From contig JAVBJN010000061.1 in assembly GCA_031546985.1 (NCBI GenBank), positions 1 through 39,149 on the forward strand: a stretch of DNA of 39,149 nt, read 5' to 3'. Under the pieces are notes generated by a model. It saw only the letters and a program-made list of their open reading frames with translations, ran no database searches and had not been told where the DNA came from. Shown here one piece after another: positions 6,983 through 14,600 of the stretch (its first letter is position 1; each line of letters opens with the position of its first letter). This stretch comes from JAVBJN01 sp031546985. Lineage in GTDB: Bacteria; Bacteroidota; Bacteroidia; Chitinophagales; Chitinophagaceae. Made by a program: the position numbers and the translations under genes.

Positions 6983-9133
6983 ATGAAAAAACTGATTTTA
7001 GGTGCAGTAGCCTTTTCATTACTGCATACTGCCACAATGGCCCACGAAGGCATGTGGCTTCCCTTTAAGTTGAAAGACCGGGAAAAAGACATGCGCAAAA
7101 CAGGTTTAAAAATAAGCCCTGATAATATCTACTCCGAAACTCAAAACAGCCTTAAAGATGCCGTAGTGATCTTTGGCGGCGGCTGCACCGGCGAGGTGAT
7201 CAGCAACCAGGGCCTTGTATTGACCAACCACCACTGTGGTTATGGTAATGCCCAGGGGTTGAGCACGCTGAAAAACGATTACCTCACCGATGGTTATTTT
7301 GCCAAAAGTCTGGCAGAGGAAATTCCATGCCCGGGGCTTACGGTAACTTTTATTGTAAAAACTGTTGATGTTACCGATAAGGTGCTGCTGGGCATTACCG
7401 CAGAAACCGATGCTACAAGCAAAAACCAGCTTATTGCCAAACATGTAGACCAACTGAAAAAAGAATACGCTGCGGAAACAGGTTACGATATAGACATTAA
7501 ATCGTTTTACAACGATAATAAATATTACCTGTACCAGAGAGAGATCTTTAAAGACATCCGCATGGTGGCTTTTCCGCCCAACAGCATTGGCAAATTTGGC
7601 GGCGATACCGACAACTGGGTATGGCCACGCCATACGGGCGACTTCTCGGTTTTCCGTATCTATGCCGACCGCAACAACAAAGCGGCTGGTTTTAGTAAGG
7701 ATAACGTGCCCTACAAACCTAAAAAATCGTTTACCCTCAATACCGGTGGTATTAAAGAAGGCGATTACACCATGGTATACGGTTTTCCCGGCCGCACCAC
7801 CCAATACCTGAGCTCTTATGCTGTAGCGCAGATCCAGCAAATCATAAACCCGGCCCGCATTACCCTGCGCGACGCGGTAATTGAGCAGATGGATGCGGCT
7901 ATGCTCTCTTCAAGAGAGCTGTTCCTGAAATATGCTGCCAAACAAAGCCGCCTGAGCAACTATTACAAAAAATGGAAAGGTGAAAACCTGGGCCTGGAGC
8001 GCAACAATGTAGTGGCTTACAAACAAGAGCAGGAAAAACAGTTCAATACCTGGCTGCAAAGCAATGAAACTGCCAGCAAGCAATATGCTGAGGTATTGCC
8101 GCAACTGGAAAAACTGTACCGCGAGAGCAATGCCAACCAAATGGTAAGTGAGTACTTCACCGAAGGGGTTCTGAATATTGAACTGTTTCGCCTGGCTGCC
8201 ATGCTAGATCCGCTGGAGAAAGCCCTGGCTACTGCCGATAAAGACAGCCTCTCCCGCATGATGGAGCGTATCGGTAAAAGCGCCAATGGCATTTTTCGCG
8301 ATTACGATGCCAATACCGATAAAAACATAGCCCTGGCGGTGTTCCCGATCTATGGCAAAAACCTGGATAAGCAATACCTTCCCGAATGGCTGAATGGCGC
8401 CAATGCCGCAGCCATTGGCAAATGGACCGACGAGCTGTATGCCAAAACAGGCCTCAACAACAAAGAGAAACTACAGGCATTGTTTACCAAAATGAACAAT
8501 GGCAACCGCGAGCTTTTTGAAGATCCTGCCTACAAAGCTTACAAAGAACTGAAAGCCGCTTCTAAAGATAAAGTAGTAGCGCAGCTCAATAAAGATATAG
8601 CCGAAATTAACAAGCTCAACAGCCTGTACATGAAAGCCATTATGAGCTGGAAACCCGAAAGCGAAATCTATCCCGATGCCAACAGCACCCTGCGCCTGAG
8701 CTATGGCAAGGTAGAGGGCATTGCGCCCAACGATGGTATGCGCTACCTGCACTACACTACCCTTGATGGTGTGGCCCAGAAGCATAATGGCAGCCACAAC
8801 GATGACTTTAAAGTACCTGCTTACCTGATGGAGCTGTACAACAAGAAAGATTATGGCAACTATGCGGTAAACAATACCGTTCCGCTGGCTTTCCTGGCTT
8901 CTAACCACACTACCGGCGGCAACTCGGGCAGCCCGGTGCTCAATGCTTATGGCGAGCTTATTGGCACCAACTTCGACCGTATCTGGGAAGGCACCATGAG
9001 CGATATCCGTTTCGACGAATCGCTGTGCCGCAACATTACGCTCGACATCCGCTACACCCTGTTTATCATCGATAAATATGGCAATGCAGGTTGGTTGCTT
9101 AAAGAAATGAATATTAATAAAGACAAACGCTAG
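6983..9133 (+). CDS. S46 family dipeptidyl-peptidase, DPP11-like (Asp/Glu-specific)
   Basis: A 716-residue exported serine exopeptidase that removes dipeptides from peptide N termini, presumably in the periplasm. A signal peptide (residues 1 to about 20, cleavage after TMA) precedes the conserved mature start HEGMWLP. The predicted catalytic triad is His84 in TNHHCGYG, Asp220 in WPRHTGDFS, and Ser648 in GGNSGSPV. Cys68 and Cys85 flank the His region and may form a disulfide. The residue 18 positions after the catalytic serine is Arg666 (NFDRIWEG). In characterised S46 enzymes an arginine here gives DPP11-type preference for Asp/Glu at P1, whereas glycine gives DPP7-type preference for hydrophobic residues. 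Such peptidases feed amino-acid use in Bacteroidota. Length is normal. It has its own promoter and terminator. Confidence 0.93.
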   Translation: MKKLILGAVAFSLLHTATMAHEGMWLPFKLKDREKDMRKTGLKISPDNIYSETQNSLKDAVVIFGGGCTGEVISNQGLVLTNHHCGYGNAQGLSTLKNDYLTDGYFAKSLAEEIPCPGLTVTFIVKTVDVTDKVLLGITAETDATSKNQLIAKHVDQLKKEYAAETGYDIDIKSFYNDNKYYLYQREIFKDIRMVAFPPNSIGKFGGDTDNWVWPRHTGDFSVFRIYADRNNKAAGFSKDNVPYKPKKSFTLNTGGIKEGDYTMVYGFPGRTTQYLSSYAVAQIQQIINPARITLRDAVIEQMDAAMLSSRELFLKYAAKQSRLSNYYKKWKGENLGLERNNVVAYKQEQEKQFNTWLQSNETASKQYAEVLPQLEKLYRESNANQMVSEYFTEGVLNIELFRLAAMLDPLEKALATADKDSLSRMMERIGKSANGIFRDYDANTDKNIALAVFPIYGKNLDKQYLPEWLNGANAAAIGKWTDELYAKTGLNNKEKLQALFTKMNNGNRELFEDPAYKAYKELKAASKDKVVAQLNKDIAEINKLNSLYMKAIMSWKPESEIYPDANSTLRLSYGKVEGIAPNDGMRYLHYTTLDGVAQKHNGSHNDDFKVPAYLMELYNKKDYGNYAVNNTVPLAFLASNHTTGGNSGSPVLNAYGELIGTNFDRIWEGTMSDIRFDESLCRNITLDIRYTLFIIDKYGNAGWLLKEMNINKDKR

Positions 9134-9151
9134 TTTGCTTACTCTTTTTTC

Positions 9152-9187
9152 AAAAAGCGGGTCTGTTATACTACAGGTCCGCTTTTT
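9152..9187 (+). terminator. Terminator of the S46 peptidase gene
   Basis: An inverted repeat AAAAAGCGG...CCGCTTTTT with a further inner pairing (TCTGT/ACAGG region) is followed by T-rich sequence, about 20 bases after the stop codon. Confidence 0.85.
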
Positions 9188-9226
9188 ATTTATAGTAAAT
9201 TATTCTATTTTAAATTTTTCTACCAT

Positions 9227-9234
9227 TACATTTG
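9227..9234 (+). promoter_or_regulatory. -7 promoter box of the small secreted protein gene
   Basis: TACATTTG is an exact TAnnTTTG match, 18 bases before the first ATG at 9253, in an AT-rich stretch directly after the upstream terminator. Confidence 0.65.
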
Positions 9235-9252
9235 TAAGGCAACCACAAACGA

Positions 9253-9780
9253 ATGACTATGATTAAAACCTTACGCAAACTGGGCCTAATCCCGGTACTA
9301 ATGCTGCTGTTTTCCGGCGCACTGCTGGCACAAAAGCCCAAAACAGCATTGGAGCTGAACGATCAGCTGGTATCCATTACCGATTCGCTCTACAGAAAAG
9401 GCCAGCGCTGGGGCGAACAATTTAACAGGAGTTACGAAAACAAAGACTTCGTTAAACTTGCCCCTTACCGCAAAGAAGTACAAAACTATATAGACCAGCA
9501 GCTGGTAGCAGTTGGGGTATTGAAAGATATTGGCGGCTCCGAAGATTTTCGTGCGGCTATGATTAAGTTTCTCACTTTTGAAAAAGATATGGTAACCAAC
9601 CATTTTATTCCGATGGAGAAACTGAACACGAAATCTACCGACGAAGAAATTAAAGCCGAGGTAGAAAAACTGACCGGTGCAGCAGAGAAAGAAGGAGATG
9701 CATTAGGCGCAGTAAACAAAGCGCAAGAGGCTTACGCTGCTAAAAACGGGTTTTCGATTGAGCCGGAGAAAGAAAAGTAA
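9253..9780 (+). CDS. Small secreted helical protein, function unknown
   Basis: A 175-residue protein with a signal peptide (LIPVLMLLFSGALLA, cleavage near residue 26 before QKPKTA). The mature part is charged, rich in Lys and Glu, has no cysteine, and looks mostly alpha-helical: ELNDQLVSITDSLYRKG, then a run ending FEKDMVTNHFIPMEKL, then a Lys/Glu-rich C-terminal helix (DEEIKAEVEKLTGAAEKEG). I do not recognise the family; it loosely recalls small periplasmic four-helix proteins such as the LIC11966-like group, without firm support. A second ATG two codons later (9259) could be the true start. It has its own promoter box and terminator, so it is expressed separately from the S46 gene. Confidence 0.8.
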   Translation: MTMIKTLRKLGLIPVLMLLFSGALLAQKPKTALELNDQLVSITDSLYRKGQRWGEQFNRSYENKDFVKLAPYRKEVQNYIDQQLVAVGVLKDIGGSEDFRAAMIKFLTFEKDMVTNHFIPMEKLNTKSTDEEIKAEVEKLTGAAEKEGDALGAVNKAQEAYAAKNGFSIEPEKEK

Positions 9781-9802
9781 ACACCATTGTTTTAAAATAG
9801 AC

Positions 9803-9834
9803 AAAGCCTCCGCAGCAATGCGGGGGCTTTTTTG
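9803..9834 (+). terminator. Terminator of the small secreted protein gene
   Basis: Stem AAAGCCTCCGCA / TGCGGGGGCTTT with loop GCAA, followed by TTTTTTG. The T-tract abuts the repeat that starts at 9836. Confidence 0.88.
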
Positions 9835-9835
9835 T

Positions 9836-9967
9836 CACCTGTCAGGTCTGGAAGTCCTGCCAGGTGTAGGGGCAGAGGGTCTTATGTCGCGTATATAATT
9901 CAGTCTTTCTATCAGAGACCTGGCAGAGCCTGTCCCGCCACTGCGGGGAGCTGTGCACCTTACAGGT
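9836..9967. repeat. Intergenic palindromic repeats, families C and D
   Basis: At 9836-9866 an imperfect palindrome CACCTGTCAGGTC...CCTGCCAGGTG matches the element at 25252-25282 almost base for base (family C). A second pair of family C half-sites lies at about 9917-9926 (GACCTGGCAG) and 9961-9968 (TACAGGTC). Between them, 9928-9948 holds GCCTGTCCCGCCACTGCGGGG, the reverse complement of the family D palindrome found at 1061, 38532 and 38683. The right end touches the stop codon of the leftward dehydrogenase at 9968. No terminator with a T-tract is seen for that gene, so this structure may end its transcript. Confidence 0.7.
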
Positions 9968-11056
9968 CTACATGCCGCTCACACCCAGCTTTTCGCCCAG
10001 TGCTTTAAGGTCTGCCAGCACTGGCGCCAGCAAAGGAATACCCGCAGTTTCACGTTGCTGTTGTGTTTCCCTTTCCATATCGCCGGGTATAAGCACCCTT
10101 TCGGCACCAGCAACGGTTTTGGCCGAGCGGAAACGGTTAATCCAATGGTCCATATGGTATTTAAACTCCTCTACCGGGCGGAAAGCATCTACCCGCATGG
10201 CACCAAAGAAATGGCCAATGCCGCTACCCGGCATATCCGGCGCCAGCGGCAGAAAACTTACAAACGGCGGCACCCAGGGGCCATAATTAGCACCGCTCAG
10301 CACTGCCGAAAAAATATCTACTACCGCACCCAGTGCATAACCTTTGTGGCTGCCATGCTCACGATCGCCACCCAGGGGCAGTAAAGCCCCACCCGCTTTG
10401 GTCGCATGCGGATCGCTGGTTACCACGCCATCCTTATCCTGTATCCAACCCAGCGGCGCTTCCTGGCCTTTACGTTGCAATTGCTCCAGCTTGCCATTGG
10501 CTGCCGTGGTGGTAGCCATATCCATTACGAAAGCAGGTTGCTCACCTCCGGGAATGGCCACACAGATGGGATTGGTACCCAGCAGTCTTTCTGTAGAGAA
10601 GGTAGGCGCTACCAGCGGGCTGGCATTGGTCATACTCATTCCTATCATATCGTGCTCCAGCGCCATCATAGAATGGTAGCCTGCAATGCCAAAGTGATTG
10701 GAGTTGCGCACGCTTACCCATCCCGTACCTGCTATTTTAGCCTTTTCTATTGCCAGCCGCATAGCCACCGGCGCTACCACCAGGCCCAGGCCACTATCGC
10801 CATCTACCACAGCGGTAGAAGGGGTTTCGTGCACCACTTTAATATCGGGATTGGGATTGACCCTACCCGCTTCCCACAGCCGCACATACCCACTCAGCCG
10901 GGCTACCCCGTGAGAATCTACCCCACGCAGATCGGCCGAGAGCAGCACATCTGCCGCTTCCCTGGCCTGCGCTTCGGGGCATCCCATTTTGAGGAAAACC
11001 CGGTAGGCAAAATCCAGCAGTTGCGGGTAACTATAGTTGGTATATTGTTCGGACAT
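9968..11056 (-). CDS. Ldh family oxidoreductase (type-2 malate/L-lactate dehydrogenase)
   Basis: A 362-residue NAD(P)-dependent dehydrogenase of the type-2 malate/L-lactate/L-sulfolactate dehydrogenase superfamily, unrelated to Rossmann-fold MDH. Family hallmarks are RGVDSHGVARLSGYV near residue 43, VRNSNHFGIAGYHSMMAL near 135, LLGTNPICVAIPGGE near 175, and KGYALGAVVDIFSAVLSG near 245. These carry the catalytic histidine and the cofactor site. The substrate cannot be told from sequence; relatives act on malate, ureidoglycolate, 2,3-diketogulonate or sulfolactate. The start is the ATG at 11054-11056 (MSEQYTNYSY). An in-frame alternative six codons upstream lies within the terminator-promoter gap. 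A short box TATTTTG (TAnTTTG spacing) lies upstream on the minus strand near 11075. Confidence 0.9.
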   Translation of the reverse strand: MSEQYTNYSYPQLLDFAYRVFLKMGCPEAQAREAADVLLSADLRGVDSHGVARLSGYVRLWEAGRVNPNPDIKVVHETPSTAVVDGDSGLGLVVAPVAMRLAIEKAKIAGTGWVSVRNSNHFGIAGYHSMMALEHDMIGMSMTNASPLVAPTFSTERLLGTNPICVAIPGGEQPAFVMDMATTTAANGKLEQLQRKGQEAPLGWIQDKDGVVTSDPHATKAGGALLPLGGDREHGSHKGYALGAVVDIFSAVLSGANYGPWVPPFVSFLPLAPDMPGSGIGHFFGAMRVDAFRPVEEFKYHMDHWINRFRSAKTVAGAERVLIPGDMERETQQQRETAGIPLLAPVLADLKALGEKLGVSGM

Positions 11057-11075
11057 GATGCTACAATTTGGCACA

Positions 11076-11103
11076 AAATAAAAAAGGGCGAATAAACGCC
11101 CTC
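11076..11103 (-). terminator. Terminator of the small lipoprotein gene
   Basis: On the minus strand AGGGCG TTTATT CGCCCT is followed by TTTTTTATTTTG. It lies 23 bases after the lipoprotein stop and only 20 bases before the dehydrogenase start, separating the two leftward genes into different transcripts. Confidence 0.85.
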
Positions 11104-11126
11104 TGATTATTGTCAGTTTTAACCTT

Positions 11127-11525
11127 TTAGTGTTGTTCGGAAACCGGCAGATCGATGTTTACAGTACCATCTGCAGTTATTTTATAGGGAATACCGCCAA
11201 TTACGTTTTGGTTGATGGAAGGATCGTACCCGAAACCGAATACATAATACTGGCCTTTTTTCATACCCGGGAAAGTAGCCACCGGCGTACCGTTCACCAT
11301 CATTACCTTAGCACTGATGTCGTAATTGGACGTACCCGTGCCTGGCGCATCCATTGTATTGTACTTGAGGTATACCGTGCAGCTGTCTATTGGTTTACCG
11401 TGGTGCTGCGGCGCTACAACCAGGGTTGTATTGCCACCGGTACCGGCAGTGTCCTTGTCTTTTTTCTTGCAGGAGGGCATTACCGCCGCTGCAACCAGCA
11501 TAGCCGCAATCAGAATATGTTTCAT
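11127..11525 (-). CDS. Small lipoprotein, function unknown
   Basis: A 132-residue predicted lipoprotein. The start at ATG 11523-11525 gives a signal peptide KHILIAAMLVAAAVMPSC with a lipidation cysteine at residue 19, followed by a KKKDKDT spacer typical of Bacteroidota lipoproteins. The remaining about 100 residues look beta-rich (TTLVVAPQHHGKPIDSC, then TVYLKYNTMDAPGTG, then GQYYVFGFGYDPSINQ), like a small carbohydrate-binding or Ig-like/transthyretin-like fold, but I recognise no family. One more cysteine occurs in the mature part. The open frame extends 26 codons upstream; that extension lacks a signal and is rejected. It is divergent from the TamB-like gene. Confidence 0.85.
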   Translation of the reverse strand: MKHILIAAMLVAAAVMPSCKKKDKDTAGTGGNTTLVVAPQHHGKPIDSCTVYLKYNTMDAPGTGTSNYDISAKVMMVNGTPVATFPGMKKGQYYVFGFGYDPSINQNVIGGIPYKITADGTVNIDLPVSEQH

Positions 11526-11569
11526 GCTTTCTTCCGTTTTACGATTTGAACAGTCCATTGAAAGACCAT

Positions 11570-11577
11570 TAAAGTTA
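11570..11577 (-). promoter_or_regulatory. Possible -7 box of the lipoprotein gene
   Basis: TAACTTTA on the minus strand matches seven of eight positions of TAnnTTTG, 44 bases before the ATG. Tentative. Confidence 0.3.
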
Positions 11578-11653
11578 CGAAATAGTTGGGCTGCACAGCA
11601 CACTCATTTTTACTAAACATTAATTATCTACGTGTTATAAGGTTATAACTGAT

Positions 11654-11661
11654 TATTTTTG
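11654..11661 (+). promoter_or_regulatory. -7 promoter box of the TamB-like gene
   Basis: TATTTTTG is an exact TAnnTTTG match 17 bases before the TTG start at 11679. Its position leaves a leader of only about a dozen bases, which supports the TTG start and argues against any start further upstream. Confidence 0.6.
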
Positions 11662-11678
11662 TCATTATTCCTCCGTAT

Positions 11679-14600
11679 TTGAAAAAAGCACTCAAAATAT
11701 TCGGTATTATTCTGCTCAGCCTGGTTACCCTGCTGGGTATTGTGGCTTTTTTGCTCAATACCTATAGTTTCCAGAATTTTTTGACCAAACAGGTGACCCA
11801 ATACCTGAGCAAAAAACTGCAAACCCGGGTAGAGATCAGAAATGTAAGACTGGACCTTTTTTATAAAGTAAACATAAGCGGCATTTACATCGAAGACCGC
11901 GCCAAAGATACCCTGCTCTATGCTGGGCTTATTAAGCTGGATGCGGGCAATGTATTCTCCGATTACCGCGTGATCCGCAACATCACGTTGGAAGATGCAT
12001 TTGTAAACATTAACCGCAAGGCTACGGGCAAAGCCTGGAACTACGATTTTATTGTAGATGCTTTTGCAGGCAACAGTCAGCCCAAAAAGAAAAAAAACAG
12101 CGGTGGCAGCTTTGCCCTTGATCTGAAACAAGCGCATTTTAAAAATGTGCACGTACGGCAGCTAGACCGTTGGGTGGGTTCCGATATGGAATACCACCTT
12201 AACACACTGGATCTTGATGCGAAGAAAGTAGACCTGGTGAAGAAAAACATAACCCTCAACAAACTGGCTATCGATGGCGCCAACATTATCCTGCGCGATT
12301 ATACCGGCGGGCGGCCCGATTCGCTCAAGCCCAAACCCAATGCCACCGATACCAACATCATAAGGTTTAACCCCGCAGGCTGGAAAATAGCATTGGAAGA
12401 GCTGCAACTGCGCAACAGCCGCTTTGAGCTTTCTGACCCCGAAACCGAAGCCACACCCAATTACTTCGATGCCAAAAACATACTGGTAACCCAAATTAAC
12501 GGTACCCTTAAAAATGCCCGGCTCGATGGCGATACCATCAAAACCACCATTGTTAAACTTACAGCCAAAGAGCGTTGCGGACTGGAGATTACCGATTTCC
12601 ATACCGATGCCGAGGTCTCGCATGTAGGTGTTATCTGCAAAAACCTGCTGCTGCAAACCCGCCGCAGTGAGATCCGCGATTTTTACGCCATGCGCTACAA
12701 CCGTTTTGGCGATTTTCTCGACTACATTAACAATGTGGTGATGGAAGGCAATTTCAACAACAGCTTTGTCTCCAGCGATGATGTGGCTTATTTTGCCGAA
12801 CCGCTGCAAAGCTGGAAAATGAGGGTAAAAGCCAACGGAAAGGTAAAAGGCACTGTAGCCAACCTGCGTGCGCAGGACTTGTATGTAGACAATGGCATCA
12901 CCAAATTCCTGGGCGATTTCACCATGCGCGGCCTGCCCGATATAGACAGCACCTTTATGGATGTGCGGCCCAAAATGATGATTACTTCGGGTACCGACCT
13001 GAACCGTTTTGCCCCTACGCTGGATGATATTTCGGGTGTAAACCTGAAAGCGCTCAATGCCATCTCCTTCAAAGGCGCATTTACCGGTTTTATCAATGAC
13101 TTTGTGGCCTATGGCGATTTTAATACCAACCTGGGCTTTGCACATACCGATATCAACATGAAATTGCCCATCCAGGGCATTGCTACTTATTCGGGAAAGG
13201 TAGAAACCCGCGATTTCGATATTGGCACCCTGCTCTACCAGCAGGACTTGCTGGGCAAAGCTTCTGTTATAGGCGCTGTTAAAGGGCAGGGCTTTACACT
13301 CAAAACCCTAAAGATCGAAATTGACGCAGTGGTAAAACAGGTAGAGGTAAACGGCTATAATTACCACAACCTTGATGCAAAAGGCGCTGTAGCCAAGGGT
13401 ATATTTGACGGTAAATTCAATGCCGCCGATCCTAACCTTACCTTGCAGACCAATGGCCGTATAGACTTTAGCGGAAGCGTACCCCGTTTTAATATTGTGG
13501 GCAATGTAGATACCATAGACCTCAAAGCATTAAAACTGACCGACCCGCATATTTATGGCAAAGCCCGGTTCCGAACGGCTTTTACAGCCAATAATATCGA
13601 TAACTTCCTGGGGCAGGCCAGCCTGTATGAGATCGATATGCACAAAGACAGCCTCCGGCTCGATCTCGATTCGCTCATCCTGGTGTCTACCATGAACGGC
13701 AACGAAAAAGTACTGAGCCTTATTTCCGATAACGTGGCGGCAGAAATCAAAGGCGAGTTCTCCATCTTGAGTCTACCCGGCTCGGTGCAGCATTTTATGT
13801 CGCGCTACCTGCCCGAATATATTAAGGCGCCCTCCGGCAGCTTCCAGAACGATTTTACCTTTACCATCCACTTGCAGCATGTAAGCAACCTGCTCAATAG
13901 TTTTGTACCCTACCTCAAAGGTTTTGATGAAACGGAGATAACCGGCAGCCTTAACAACCGCAACCAGCAATTGTCTTTTAATGCTACAATTCCGGAATTT
14001 ACCTACAACAACAATACCGTAAATACCACTACCCTCGTTGCCAATGGCAACAATGAAAAACTGGATCTTGTACTTAAAACCGGGGAGGTAATACAGAACG
14101 ACGACCTGCTCATTCCCGAACTCGTTTTCAGTTCTTCGCTGAGCAACAACAGGGCCAATTTCAGCCTCAATACATCGAGCACCACAACCCTGAGCCAGGC
14201 TACGGTAAACGGGTATGCCGAGGCCATTAACGACTCACTGCGGTTATACTTTAACCCGAGCACCATCAACTTTAATGAAAAAACCTGGCAGATCCCTTCG
14301 GGCAATAAAATCGTTTTCAGCAAAGGCTATATAGCCGTGCAGAATTTCGAAATAGGCTCTGGCAGCCAGAAAATAAAGGTATCCAGTCCCTACCCGCTTA
14401 ACCCCAAACAACGGGTAGAGATAACACTGCAGCAAATAGACCTGGAGCAGCTCGCCATTCTCTCTGGCATTACCAGCCCCCGCATCATTGGTTTTGCCAA
14501 TGGTACCGCTACAATAGACAGTGTATGGGGCGGCCAGTTTATAGAAACCGACCTGAGTATTGATAACCTTGTGCTTAACAACGATACCGTGGGCAAGGTA

